A DNA stretch of 64,000 bases from Paracraurococcus lichenis (GTDB lineage Bacteria > Pseudomonadota > Alphaproteobacteria > Acetobacterales > Acetobacteraceae). Shown here one piece after another: positions 1 through 12,200 of this stretch. The translations under genes were made by a program, and so were the position numbers. Positions within the stretch are counted from its first letter, which is position 1. Each line of letters opens with the position of its first letter. The notes beneath the pieces are model-generated. The model had not been told where the DNA came from and ran no database searches. It saw only the letters and a list, made by a program, of their open reading frames with translations. The stretch lies in NCBI RefSeq assembly GCF_030657435.1, contig NZ_JAUTWS010000010.1:62001-126000 (forward strand). The letters run 5' to 3'.

Positions 1-707
1 GTCGAGGTGTCGGAATCGACGGTAACGCAGTTGAAGCTGGTTTCCGTCCCTTCCGCGAGCATGGCCTGCAGCGCCGGCGCCGGGATGGCGGCATCGGTGG
101 CGACGAAGCTCAGCATCGTCGCCATGTCCGGCGCGATCATGCCGCTGCCCTTGGCGATGCCGGCGATGGTCACGCGCGTGCCGCCGATCTCGGCCGTCCG
201 CACCGCCGCCTTGGGGAAGGTGTCGGTGGTCATGATGCCGCGCGCCGCCTCCGGCCAGCGCGCCGGCGCGAGCGCCGCATGCAGCGCGGGCAGCGCCGCG
301 GTCAGCTTCTCATGCGGCAGGGTCTCGCCGATCACGCCGGTGGAGGCCAGGAACACCTCCTCCGGCCGGCAGCCGACCAGCCTTGCCGCCGCCTCGGCGG
401 TCGCCCGCGTCGCCTCCCGCCCCGCGCGTCCCGTGAAGACATTGGCATTGCCGGCATTGACCACCAGCGCGCGGGCGGTGCCGCCCGGCAGCACCTGCCG
501 GCACCACTCGACCGGCGCGCCGGGGCAGCGGTTCTGGGTGAAGACGCCCGCGACGGTCGTGCCCGGGGCGAATTCCATCATCGTCAGGTCGGCGCGGCCC
601 TTGTAGCGGATGCCGGCCTCGATGACGCCGAGGCGGATGCCGGCGATCGCCGGCATCTCGGGCAGCGGGAGGGCGAGCGGGGAGACGGGCAGATCCTTGC
701 CGGCCAT
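1..707 (-). CDS. argJ: Bifunctional glutamate N-acetyltransferase / acetylglutamate synthase (partial, N-terminal part)
   Basis: Enzyme of cyclic arginine biosynthesis, moving the acetyl group from N-acetylornithine to glutamate and also making acetylglutamate from acetyl-CoA. About 235 N-terminal residues are present; the gene runs off the left edge. The translation shows the ArgJ signatures TTDTFPK and KGSGMIAPDMATML; the Thr of ATML is the self-cleavage site and nucleophile in this family, so the alpha chain and the cleavage site are both visible. The ATG at 707 follows an AGAGGAA ribosome site. It lies 76 bases downstream of the parvulin gene on the same strand and could share its transcript. 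Identity is secure; the C-terminal half cannot be judged. Confidence 0.95.
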   Translation of the reverse strand, partial: MAGKDLPVSPLALPLPEMPAIAGIRLGVIEAGIRYKGRADLTMMEFAPGTTVAGVFTQNRCPGAPVEWCRQVLPGGTARALVVNAGNANVFTGRAGREATRATAEAAARLVGCRPEEVFLASTGVIGETLPHEKLTAALPALHAALAPARWPEAARGIMTTDTFPKAAVRTAEIGGTRVTIAGIAKGSGMIAPDMATMLSFVATDAAIPAPALQAMLAEGTETSFNCVTVDSDTS

Positions 708-783
708 GGCATGTTCCTCTCGGGCAACCGGCGGGCGCCCGCCGGTCGATGCCAGCGGGCCCCGCCCTCGATCCTGCGGCGCG

Positions 784-1770
784 TCAGCGGCGCTGCGGCG
801 CCGGGCGCGCGCCCGGCTGGGGCGCCCCCGACTGGGCCGGCGGCGCGGCCGTGTCGAGCAGCGAGCCCCCGGCCGGCGCCTGGTCCAGCCGCTCGATCTT
901 CGCCGTCGCGCGGATGCGCTGCACCACGGCGTCCACCTGCTCCTGCAGCATGCGCTGGCGGAGCTCGTCGCGGCTCTGCTCGAAGCTCGGCACCTCGGCG
1001 GCGCGGCGCTCCTCGACCTTGATGACGTGCCAGCCGAAGGGGCTCTTCACCGGCGTCGCGCTCACCTCGCCCGGCTTCATGGCGAAGGCGGCCTCGGCGA
1101 ATTCCGGCACCATGTCGCCGCGCTTGAAGAAGCCGAGGTCGCCGCCGTCGCGCGAGCCGGGATCGGTCGACATGCGCTTGGCGACCGCGGCGAAGTCCTC
1201 GCCGCCCTTGACGGCCGCCAGCGCCTGGCCCGCATCGGCCTCCGAGCGCAGCAGGATGTGGCGGGCATGCACCTCCTCCTCGCCCTGGCGCTTGCCGCTC
1301 TCCTGCTCGTAGCGGGCGCGAAGCGTCGCATCCGTCACCTGCGCCGAGACCTCCCGCGCGAGGTAGGCCTGCTGCAGCTCCTGGTCCTCGGCGCGGCGGA
1401 TGCGGCGCTGCACCCCCGCGTCCTTGTCGAGGCCGGCGGCGCGCGCGGCCTCGGTGATCGCGCGCTCGGTGATCGTGCGCTCCGTCAACTGGCGCCGGAC
1501 ATCGGGCGGCAGGACCTGCAGCAGCATCTGCGGCGGCATCTCCCGCAGGTTGGCCGGCAGCACGTCCTGCGCCGTCGCCAGCACGTCGGAGAGGCGGACA
1601 TCCTGGCCATCCACCCGGGCGACCACGGGATCCTCGGCCGGCTGGGCCGCCGGCGGCTGGCCGGTCGCCGGCGGCTGGCCGGTCGCCGGCCCCTGCCCCT
1701 GGGCCAGGGCGCCGAAGGGGGCCAGCGGCAGCAACAGGGCGGCGGCCAGCGTCATGGAACGGAAAGGCAT
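784..1770 (-). CDS. Periplasmic parvulin-type peptidyl-prolyl isomerase (PpiC/PrsA/SurA-like)
   Basis: 328-residue exported foldase. The ATG at 1770 gives a signal peptide (hydrophobic [15 protein letters not shown], cleavage near residue 24); an in-frame start further upstream would add eleven residues before it. A proline/glycine-rich linker with a duplicated TGQPPA unit follows, then an N-terminal chaperone region and a parvulin core near residues 155-270 with [30 protein letters not shown] and [13 protein letters not shown], all hallmark rotamase segments. The C-terminal tail is low-complexity Pro/Ala. It should help fold outer-membrane or secreted proteins emerging from Sec, which fits its position head-to-head with secA. 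It is not full SurA, because only one parvulin domain is seen. Confidence 0.92.
   Translation of the reverse strand: MPFRSMTLAAALLLPLAPFGALAQGQGPATGQPPATGQPPAAQPAEDPVVARVDGQDVRLSDVLATAQDVLPANLREMPPQMLLQVLPPDVRRQLTERTITERAITEAARAAGLDKDAGVQRRIRRAEDQELQQAYLAREVSAQVTDATLRARYEQESGKRQGEEEVHARHILLRSEADAGQALAAVKGGEDFAAVAKRMSTDPGSRDGGDLGFFKRGDMVPEFAEAAFAMKPGEVSATPVKSPFGWHVIKVEERRAAEVPSFEQSRDELRQRMLQEQVDAVVQRIRATAKIERLDQAPAGGSLLDTAAPPAQSGAPQPGARPAPQRR
1648..1683. repeat. Two-copy 18-bp tandem repeat inside the parvulin gene
   Basis: An 18-base unit occurs twice without mismatch and encodes the repeated TGQPPA segment just after the signal peptide. It is in frame and within a low-complexity linker, so copy-number change would alter linker length without breaking the gene. 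Confidence 0.85.
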
Positions 1771-1838
1771 ACGGAACGAGTCCCTTCGGACGGCGCGGGA
1801 CAATGGCGGATGCGGCCGGTGGGGACAAGCGGCCGGCG

Positions 1839-1867
1839 TTGACCTCGGCGCGCCGCTTGCCTATCTG
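1839..1867 (+). promoter_or_regulatory. Candidate sigma-70-type promoter for secA
   Basis: TTGACC, a 17-base spacer and TATCTG lie about 165 bases upstream of the secA ATG, in the 259-base divergent region between the parvulin gene and secA. The -35 matches 5 of 6 consensus bases and the -10 matches 3 of 6. The implied leader is long; no clear SecM-like arrest ORF was recognised in it. Confidence 0.4.
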
Positions 1868-2029
1868 TCGCCACGCGCCGGGGTCGCGCAGCACCCGCCG
1901 CCCGGAAGGGGCTGGGGCCCGGCTTGGCCCTCTCTCCCCCTCCCGTCCTCACCCCGCCTCGCCTGCGGCGCCGGTTTGGCCGTGGCCCGCGCCCACCGGC
2001 CGGCGCCCTCCCGGAGTCACAAGGCCCGC

Positions 2030-4762
<2,733 letters not shown>

Positions 4763-4849
4763 GCCCGACCGGCGGCCGGGTTGCCGCACTTTGCCGTGTA
4801 AGATTTCAAGTTTCAGTGTATGGCTGGGCGCACCCTTGAGGGAACGTCC

Positions 4850-5410
4850 ATGCCCGATTGCACCGCCGTCGTCCCGCACGCCCTCCACCATGCCGGCTGC
4901 GGCTGCGCCCTGCCCCTCGCCCGCCGCGGGCTGCTCGGCAGCCTCGGTGCCCTGACGGCGCTCGCCGCCCTGCCGCGCTCCGCCCGCGCCGCGAGCGGCA
5001 ACTACGAGGCGATGCTGGTGAACTGCATCGACCCGCGCTTCACCACCGGCAGCTACGCCTATATGGGCGAGCACCACATGCGGGACCGCTACAGCCAGTT
5101 CGTCATCGCCGGCGGCCCGATCGGCGCGGTGCATGCGCGCTTCGCCGCCTGGCACCAGGCCTTCTGGGACAACCTCGACATCACCGTCGCGCTGCACAAC
5201 ATCCACGCCGTGGTGGCGCTCACCCACCGCGATTGCGGCGCGGCGAAGCTGGCGCTGGGCGAGGCCGCGGTGGCGACTACCGAGACCGAGACGGCCGGCC
5301 ATGCCGAGGTGCTGCGGGCCTTCCGTGCCGAGGTGGCCAGGCGCAAGCCGGCGCTCCAGGTCGTCACCGGCATCATGGCGCTCGACGGCAGCGTCCTCGA
5401 GATCGCCTGA
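4850..5410 (+). CDS. Exported beta-class carbonic-anhydrase-like protein
   Basis: 186 residues. The ATG at 4850 has GAGGGAA 6-7 bases upstream and is preferred over the in-frame ATG at 4820. The N-terminus has twin arginines followed by a hydrophobic stretch (ARRGLLGSLGALTALAALP) and an ARA-type end, resembling a Tat or Sec leader. The mature part has CIDPR (Cys59, Asp61, Arg63) and HRDC (His126, Cys129), the CxDxR and HxxC zinc-site pattern of beta-carbonic anhydrases. It may hydrate CO2 in the periplasm, but activity is inferred from these residues only. It is small for the family and may be a divergent, non-canonical member. Confidence 0.72.
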   Translation: MPDCTAVVPHALHHAGCGCALPLARRGLLGSLGALTALAALPRSARAASGNYEAMLVNCIDPRFTTGSYAYMGEHHMRDRYSQFVIAGGPIGAVHARFAAWHQAFWDNLDITVALHNIHAVVALTHRDCGAAKLALGEAAVATTETETAGHAEVLRAFRAEVARRKPALQVVTGIMALDGSVLEIA

Positions 5411-5436
5411 GCCCCACGGTCCGCTATAGGGGCGGC

Positions 5437-6168
5437 GTGACCCCGCGCCGCCCATCGCCGCCCCGCCCGGCCCCTGCCCTCGATCCGGCCGCCCGGCTGC
5501 TCCACCGCGACGACCGCGTCCTCGTCCTCGACAAGCCGGCCGGCCTGCCGGTGCATCGCGGCCCGCGCGGCGGCCCCTCGATCGAGGACTGGCTGCCGGC
5601 GCTCGCCTTCGGCAAGCGGCGGCTGCCGCAGCCGGCGCACCGGCTGGACACGGATACCGCCGGTTGCCTGGTGCTGGGGCGGACGAAGCCGGCCCTGGCC
5701 GAACTCGGCGCCCTCTTCGCGGCCGGCCGGGCGGCGAAGACCTATTGGGCGGTCGTCCGCGGCGCGCCGCCGGAGGCGGAGGGCATGCTCGACGCGCCCC
5801 TGCTCAAGCGCAGCACGGCCCGGCAGGGCTGGTGGATGGCGGTGGACCCGTCCGGCCAGCCCGCTCGGACCGCCTGGAAGGTGCTCGGCCGCGGCGATGG
5901 CCTGACCTGGCTGGAACTGCATCCCGCGACCGGGCGGACCCACCAGATCCGGGTGCACTGCGCCCATCTCGGCTGCCCGATCCTGGGCGACCCGCGCTAC
6001 GGCACCCCGCCCGGCGAGGCGGCGGGTCGCGGCGGCGGCGCGGGCCCGCTGCATCTGCTGGCCCGCACCATCGCGCTGCCGCTCGATCCGCCGGTCGCGG
6101 CCACCGCGCCGCCGCCGCCGCACATGCGGGCGGCGCTCGCCGCCTGCGGCTGGCGGGAGGCGGCATGA
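5437..6168 (+). CDS. RluA-family pseudouridine synthase
   Basis: 243-residue RNA pseudouridine synthase. Start is the GTG at 5437, with AGGGG just upstream, 26 bases after the carbonic-anhydrase-like gene. The catalytic motif HRLDTDTAG (Asp71) and the ATGRTHQIRVH segment near residue 167 are characteristic of the RluA family; LLHRDDRVLVLDKPAGLPVH opens the fold. No S4 domain is present and the length fits the short RluA/TruC-like subgroup, so the target could be 23S rRNA or tRNA and cannot be set from sequence alone. The stop overlaps the next start by four bases (ATGA). Confidence 0.93.
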   Translation: MTPRRPSPPRPAPALDPAARLLHRDDRVLVLDKPAGLPVHRGPRGGPSIEDWLPALAFGKRRLPQPAHRLDTDTAGCLVLGRTKPALAELGALFAAGRAAKTYWAVVRGAPPEAEGMLDAPLLKRSTARQGWWMAVDPSGQPARTAWKVLGRGDGLTWLELHPATGRTHQIRVHCAHLGCPILGDPRYGTPPGEAAGRGGGAGPLHLLARTIALPLDPPVAATAPPPPHMRAALAACGWREAA

Positions 6169-6536
6169 TCCCCGCCCTGCTGGCCGCGCTGCTGCTCGCC
6201 CTGCCGGCCGCCGCGCAGGCCCCGCGCTGCGGCTTCGGCCTCGGGCTCGAGGCGCTGCGCGGCGCCGAGCGCCAGGTGCAGGCGGGCCTCGCCGCCGGGG
6301 ACCTGCCGGCCGGCCGCGCGGCCGCCGAGGCCGCCGCCGCGTCGCTGGAGGAGGCCGCCACCCGCCTCGGCGGCTGCGGCTGCGCCCAGGCCGCCGGCTT
6401 CGCGCGGGAGGCCCAGGGCCTGGCGGAGCAGGCCCGGTCGGAGGCCGTGCCGGAGCGGATCGCCCGCGCGCTGGACCGGGCGCGCTTCTCGCTCGGCCTG
6501 GCGCGCGAGAGGCTGGAGCGGCGCGGCTGCTCCTGA
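6165..6536 (+). CDS. Small exported Ala-rich protein of unknown function
   Basis: 123 residues, translationally coupled to the pseudouridine synthase gene by an ATGA overlap. A clear signal peptide (MIPALLAALLLALPAAAQA) precedes a mature domain of about 104 residues that should be almost wholly alpha-helical. It has four cysteines: one near the mature N-terminus, a CGC pair in the middle and one two residues from the C-terminus, which could form two disulfides in the periplasm. I do not recognise the family. The coupling suggests co-expression rather than a shared pathway. Confidence 0.7.
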   Translation: MIPALLAALLLALPAAAQAPRCGFGLGLEALRGAERQVQAGLAAGDLPAGRAAAEAAAASLEEAATRLGGCGCAQAAGFAREAQGLAEQARSEAVPERIARALDRARFSLGLARERLERRGCS

Positions 6537-6560
6537 TCCGGCGGGGCCGTGGGGCCGCCG

Positions 6561-7049
6561 CTATTCGAAGCTGACCCAGGGCCGCGGGGGCGGCGCCGCC
6601 AGGTCGCGCTGCGCCGCCGCAAGCTCGGCATCGAGCGCCGCGAGGAAGCGCGAGCGGTCGGCCCGGGTCAGCGGCGCCGGCCCGCCCGTCTGCAGCCCGC
6701 GCTCGCGCATCTCCTGCGACACCGCGCGGCCGGCCAGCGCGCCGCCGATATTCTCGGGCGTCCAGGGCCGCCCCTTGAAGCCCAGCGCCCGCGCGCCTTT
6801 CGCCAGGCAGCGCGAGGCCAGCGGGATGTCGGCCGTCACGCAGACATCGCCGCGCGCGATGCGCTCGGCGATCCAGTCGTCGGCGGCATCGGCGCCTTCC
6901 GGCACCAGCACCATCTCGACATTCGGCAGGCCGGGTGGCCGCACCGGGCGGCTGCCGTTGCTGACCACCCGCACCGGCAGGCCGAGGCGCGTGGCGACGC
7001 GGAACACCTCCTCCCGCACCGGGCAGGCATCGCCGTCCACATAGATCAT
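6561..7049 (-). CDS. UPF0178 (YaiI/YqxD) family protein
   Basis: 162 residues. It begins MIYVDGDACPV and contains VVSNGSRP, DDWIAERIARGDVCVTADIPLA and KGARALGFKGRPWTPENIG, the conserved blocks of the YaiI/YqxD (DUF188) family, which has a PIN-like or NYN-like acidic core. Biochemical function is not established for the family. Length and motif order are normal, so it should be intact. It sits convergent with the preceding small exported protein and 75 bases downstream of the pbpC stop on the same strand. Confidence 0.92.
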   Translation of the reverse strand: MIYVDGDACPVREEVFRVATRLGLPVRVVSNGSRPVRPPGLPNVEMVLVPEGADAADDWIAERIARGDVCVTADIPLASRCLAKGARALGFKGRPWTPENIGGALAGRAVSQEMRERGLQTGGPAPLTRADRSRFLAALDAELAAAQRDLAAPPPRPWVSFE

Positions 7050-7123
7050 CGCCCGGGTATGGGGCGTCGGCGCCGGGGCGGCAAGCTGGGCGCCCGATCG
7101 GGCCCGTGGCAGCGCCGGGCGGC

Positions 7124-9148
7124 TCAGCGCACCGCGACCTCGGCCCGCGCCGCGGCACCCTGCGCGTCCAGCACGGTGACCCGGTAGAAGCCGGGCCCGG
7201 GCGGCGTCCAGGCCGCCTCGCGCCGCGCCGGCTCGCCCGACACCGGCGCGCCATCCACCAGGAAGGTCAGCGGCCGGCGGCCGCCGGCGGCGCGCAGGGT
7301 GACCGGGCCGACCGCCTCGGCCAGCACCGCGCCGGGCGGCGGGAAGGTCAGGCGCAGCCTATCGATCGCCTCGGCCATGGGCGGGGCGGCGGCGCGGACC
7401 GGCAGCGGCTCGCGCGGGGCAGGCGGCAGGCGCTCGAAGAGCCGCGCCAGGATCGGCAGGGCGGTGCGGGCGCCGGTCGCCCCGGGCAGCGGCGTGCCGT
7501 CCGGCCGGCCGACCCAGACGCCGGCGACATGACGCGCGTCGAAGCCCATGGCCCAGGCATCCCGCCCGCCCCAGCTCGTCCCGGTCTTCCAGGCGATGCC
7601 GGGCGGCCCGCCGGTGGGGAAGGGCTGCACCAGGATGGCCGTGGCGCGGCCGGCGGCGCGCGGCTCGAAGGCTGGGCGCCGCGGCGCCGCCGGGCCGGGC
7701 TGCAGCCGCAGCGGCGCCGCCAGCCCGCCATCGCCGAGCGCGGCATAGAGCGCCGCTATCTCCCGCAGCGTCGTCCCCATCCCGCCGAGCGCCAGCGGCA
7801 GGGAGGGGTCGGCGCCGGGCGGCAGGCGCGGCGGCGCGCCGGCCGCCTTCAGCGCCGCGGCGAAGCGGATCGGGCCGAGCTCCTGCAGCAGCGCGACGGC
7901 CGGCAGGTTCAGCGATTGCCGCAGCGCATCGGCGACGGTGATCCGGCCGGCGAAGCCGCGGTCGAAATTCTCCGGCGCGTAGCTGCCGAAGCGCCGCGGC
8001 AGGTCGGCGAGCAGCGTCTCGGGCGCGGCCAGCCCGGCCTCGAAGGCGAGGGCATAGAGCGCCGGCTTCAGGGCGGAGCCGGGCGAGCGCACCGCGCGCG
8101 TCAGGTCGAGCGCGCCGGCGCGGCCCAGATCGCCGAAGGCGCCGCCGACGAGCGCCCGGACCTCCCGCGTGCGGAGATCGGCGAGGAGGAGGGCGAGCGA
8201 GGCGCGGTCGGGCAGGTCGCGCAGGGCCATGGCCGCGATGTCCTCGGCGGCGCGCTGCAGTGCGAGGTCGATGGTGGTGGCGATCCGCGCTCCGCCGCCG
8301 CCGCGACCGGCGCGCGCGTCCGGCTCCTCGCGGGCGGGAGGCGGGAGGCCGGCAAGCTCGCGCGCGAGATGCGGCGCGAGGCGCGGCATCGGCCGCCGCG
8401 CGGCCGGCACCGGCGCCGCGGATGCGAGGTCCAGCGGCCCGATCCCCGGCGCCCCGGCGGCGCGGCGGGCCAGCACCGCATCCCGCGCGGCGCGGGCGGC
8501 CTCCGGGTGGCGATCGGGCCGCAGCGCCTCCGGCCGGCGGGGGATGGCGACCAGCAGCGCCGCCTCTGCCGGATCGAGCCCCGCAGCCGGCCGGCCGAAC
8601 CAGGCGAGCGAGCCGGCCCGCACCCCCTCCAGATTGCCGCCCATGGGGGCGAGGGTGAGCCAGATGCCGAGGATCTCCTCCTTGGAGAAGCGCGCCTCGA
8701 GCTGCAGGGCGCGCAGGATCTCGATCGCCTTGCTGCGGAGCGTGCGCGGGCGGGGCTCCAGCAGCCGCGCCGCCTGCATGGTGAGCGTCGAGCCGCCGGA
8801 GACGATGCGGCCGGCGCGGGCCCATTGCAGCGCGGCCCGGCCGAGGGCGAGCGGATCGACGCCGGGATGCCGGCGGAAGCGCCGGTCCTCGGCGGCGACG
8901 AGCATGTCGAGCAGGTGCGGCGGGACCTCGGCAGTGGTGGTGGCGAGCCGCCAGGTGCCGCCGGGGGCGGGCAGGACCGAGAGGATGCGGCCCTCGCGGT
9001 CCAGCACCTCCGTGCCCAGGGTGTTGAGGCGGGAGAGGTCGGGCGGGTTCAGGCGGTCGAGGGCGACGACCGCCGCCAGGACGGCAGCGCCGGCGAGGAG
9101 GGCGCGCCGCGCGCGCCGGCCATGGCCCCGGCGGAGCGTCAAGGGCAA
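7124..9148 (-). CDS. pbpC: Penicillin-binding protein 1C (peptidoglycan glycosyltransferase/transpeptidase)
   Basis: 674-residue bifunctional murein synthase anchored by one N-terminal membrane segment (residues 16-31). The GT51 domain shows EDRRFRRHPGVD (catalytic Glu87) and GGSTLTMQ; the transpeptidase domain shows SALK (Ser358 to Lys361), SLN (412-414) and KTGTS (521). A C-terminal Ig-like BiPBP_C region (about 580-674) ends the protein, as in PBP1C. It follows the alpha-2-macroglobulin gene on the same strand, the known bacterial A2M/PBP1C pairing, in which the macroglobulin is thought to trap proteases while PBP1C repairs the wall. All catalytic motifs are present. Confidence 0.96.
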   Translation of the reverse strand: MPLTLRRGHGRRARRALLAGAAVLAAVVALDRLNPPDLSRLNTLGTEVLDREGRILSVLPAPGGTWRLATTTAEVPPHLLDMLVAAEDRRFRRHPGVDPLALGRAALQWARAGRIVSGGSTLTMQAARLLEPRPRTLRSKAIEILRALQLEARFSKEEILGIWLTLAPMGGNLEGVRAGSLAWFGRPAAGLDPAEAALLVAIPRRPEALRPDRHPEAARAARDAVLARRAAGAPGIGPLDLASAAPVPAARRPMPRLAPHLARELAGLPPPAREEPDARAGRGGGGARIATTIDLALQRAAEDIAAMALRDLPDRASLALLLADLRTREVRALVGGAFGDLGRAGALDLTRAVRSPGSALKPALYALAFEAGLAAPETLLADLPRRFGSYAPENFDRGFAGRITVADALRQSLNLPAVALLQELGPIRFAAALKAAGAPPRLPPGADPSLPLALGGMGTTLREIAALYAALGDGGLAAPLRLQPGPAAPRRPAFEPRAAGRATAILVQPFPTGGPPGIAWKTGTSWGGRDAWAMGFDARHVAGVWVGRPDGTPLPGATGARTALPILARLFERLPPAPREPLPVRAAAPPMAEAIDRLRLTFPPPGAVLAEAVGPVTLRAAGGRRPLTFLVDGAPVSGEPARREAAWTPPGPGFYRVTVLDAQGAAARAEVAVR

Positions 9149-9163
9149 GCGGCGCTCCGCGCC

Positions 9164-9258
9164 GTCGGCCTGCGGCCGACCCTTGACCCTCCGCCGGAGC
9201 CACGGCCTGGGGCAATGGTCGCCTTCGACGGTGTCGAAGGCGCACGAGGGCGCCTTCG
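9164..9258. promoter_or_regulatory. Three hairpins between the macroglobulin gene and pbpC, two of them mutually exclusive
   Basis: The 139-base spacer holds a 7-bp stem (GTCGGCC/GGCCGAC, 9164-9180), a 9-bp stem with 3-base loop (GCCTTCGAC/GTCGAAGGC, 9221-9241) and a further 9-bp stem (9235-9258) that uses the right arm of the second. The last two cannot form together. They lie in the leader of pbpC and could act as terminator, processing site or attenuator; this is structural inference only. Confidence 0.5.
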
Positions 9259-9287
9259 GCCGGATGGGGAGATGGGGGCGGACACCG

Positions 9288-12200
9288 CTACTCCGGCGGC
9301 AGGATGGTGATGCGGCCGCCGTTCTGCCGCGCGAAGAGCGCCGGGCGGTACATGTCCTCCACCTGCGCTCCCGGCAGCTCGAAGCGGCCGGCCGTCACCG
9401 CGCGCAGCCGCACCGCCAGGCGGAACTCCGGCGCCTCCGGCGTCAGGTCCAGCGCCGCGGCGAAGCGGTCGTCGAGCGCCGGGGTGGCGACGGTCTCGGT
9501 CAGGGTGCCGAGCCAGGGCATGCCCGCCACCTCGCCGGCCGCCAGCCTGCCGACGATCTCCCAGCCCGCCGGCAGCCCCTGCTGCACCAGGGCGCGCTGC
9601 GCCTGGCCGCTCTCGGCCTTGCCCTCCAGCAGCAGCACGAAAACCCGGTTCTGCCTGAGCTGGTCGAGGTTCAGCGGCTGGCCCGAGAGGTCGAGGAATT
9701 TGCGGCTGATGCGCATCCCCGCCCGCCCCGCCGGCAGCGGCTGGGCCGGGATGCCGGTGACCGAGACGGCGGACCAGAGCGGCGCCTCGCCGAGGTTGCG
9801 CGCCGTCCCGGCCGCCGTCAGCGTGACCGCCAGTTGCGGCGCCGGCGGCTCGTCGCGGCCATTCACCGCGACCCGCACCGGCCGCCCGTCCCGCCCGAGC
9901 ACCGCGGCCGCCGCGACCGCCCAGGCCTGCTCCTGCGTATTGGCCAGCGCCGGCGTCAGCTCCGGCCCCGGCAGCCGGCCGAGCGCCTCGGGCAGCCGGT
10001 CCGCCAGCACGCCGCCCTCCTTCAGCAGCAGGGCGACGGCCAGCGCATCCCGCGCCGCGCTGCCGTAGTCGTAGAGCCAGGGCTGCCTTGCCGGGGCCGC
10101 GAGGGCCGCGGCGAAGGCCTGCTCCGCCCTCGCCCGGTCGCCGGCGCGGGCGAAGGCGGCGCCGAGCTGGGCCTTCGCGAGCGGCGTCGGCAGGCGCTCC
10201 ACCCGCTCCAGCAGCCGCCGCGCCGCGCCCAGCCGCGGCCGGCCGGCCAGCGACTGCACATACACGCGGTAGGCCTGGGCGGCATATTCCTCGGGGGTAT
10301 CGGGGGACACGTCCTCGGCCTGCCCGGCGATGGCCTGCAGCGCCGCCTCGAGCGCCGCATCCGGCACGGCGGCGCCGGCCGCCTTCGCCCGCAGCAGCGC
10401 CTCGGCGGCATAGGCGCCGGTCCAGTATTGCGGCTCGCCCTGCGCCGACCACAGGCCGAAGCTGCCGTCGAAGCGCTGCTTGTTCAGCACCGCCTCGACC
10501 AGCCGCTGCACCCGCGTCGCCCGCGCCTCCGCCGCCTCGCCGAAGCCGGGATTGAGGGCGAAGGCGAGGAGCAGCGAGGCGGACTGCTCCAGGCAGCCGA
10601 AGGGATAGGTTTCGAGCTGCCGCAGCATGCCCGCGGCGTCATACCGCACCGGCCCGCCGAAGCCCGCGCGCGCCGCCCAGGTGCCGGGCACCCAGCGCGA
10701 GGGGTCGAGGGCGAGCGGCCGCTCGGCGCCCGGCGGGATCTCCTGCGCCGCGGTCTCGGTGGTGACGGGGCGGGGGGAGCGGATGGTGATCCGCGCCTCC
10801 CGCGTGGCGCTGAACCCATCCGGCCCGCTGACGGCGAGGCGCAGCACCCCCTCCCCCGCCCCGGCCGCCCGCAGCGTGGTGGCCGGCAGCGCGCGGGCAT
10901 TGGGGGCGAGGCGCGCCGCCACGCGCTCCGGCCCGGCGAGCGCGATGGCGCCCTCGGCCGAGAGGGTCGCGGCGACCTCGCCTTCCGGCAGGTCGAGGTT
11001 GTGCAGCAAGACCGGCAGCCGCGCCTCGTCGCCCGGGGCGAGGAAGCGCGGCAGCAGCGCCTCCGCCACCACCGGGTCGCGCACCGTCAGCGGCTTGCTG
11101 GCGGCGCCGATCCGGTCGCCGGCCCAAGCCACCGCCATCAGGCGAAGCTCGCCGGCGAAGTCGGGGATGTCGAGGGCGATGGTCGCCGTCCCGTCCGGCC
11201 CGACCGCGACTGGGCCGCTGAACAAGGCGACCGTCCTCTGCGGGATGTCGATGGCGGCCATCGCCATCTCGTCGCCGCCCTGGCGCAGCGCCGCCGCCTC
11301 GCCCTCCGGCTGCGGGATCAGGCGGCCATAGTCGTCGCGGATATCGACGCCGAGGCGCCGCTTGCCCATGAAATGCCCGACCGGATCGGGCGAGGCGAAG
11401 CGCGTCAGCCGCAGGATGCCCTCGTCGACGGCGGCGAGCGTCACGGTCGCCTCGCCGCCGGCATTCGAGAGGCGCAGCGGCACCTCGAGCCGCCGCGACG
11501 GGCGCACCCGCTCGGGCGTGCCGATCGCCACCTCGATCCGGCGGGAGGCCGGGTCGAGCTGCAGCCAGGCGAGGCCGAGCGCCCTGCCGGGATGCCCTTG
11601 CCGAGCCTCGCCCGGGCGGAAGGCGGTGACGGCGACATAGGCGCCCGGGCCCCAGCCGGCCTCGACCGGCACCTCGACCTCGGTGCCGCCCTCGGCCACC
11701 TCGATCTCCCGCACCGAGACCAGCCGGTCCGTCAGCACCGCGAGGCTCGCATGCCCCGAGAAGGGCGGGGTGATGCGGAGCTTCGCCACCGCCCCCGGCG
11801 CATAGGCGCGGCGGTCGGCGGCGACGTCCACCTTGTCCGGCACCTCGGCCGTCTCCGCGCCCGCCCAGCCCGAGCGGAAGCGGACGGAGGTCACGGCGAG
11901 GCCGGCCGGCTCCGAGACCTCCAGCCGGTAGCGGCCGAAGGGCAGGCTGCGGGCGAAGCGGGCGGGGGCGCCGGCGGGCACGTCGAGGTCGGCGCTGTCC
12001 ACCGCCTCGTCGCGCCAGACCGTCTCGTAGCGCGCCTGGCCGCCGCGGAGCACGATGCGCCAGTTCGGCCGCTCGCGGACCAGCCGCGCCCGCAGCTTCG
12101 CGGCGACCGGCTTGCCGTCGCCGTCGAGGGCGACGACCTCGAACCCCGCCTCCGCCCCGGCATCCACGGCGAGGTCGGCGAAGAGCGGCTTCACCCCGAT

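Noticed and set aside
4820-4849. Upstream ATG for the carbonic-anhydrase-like gene
   Set aside because: It lacks a ribosome site, while the ATG at 4850 has GAGGGAA at good spacing.
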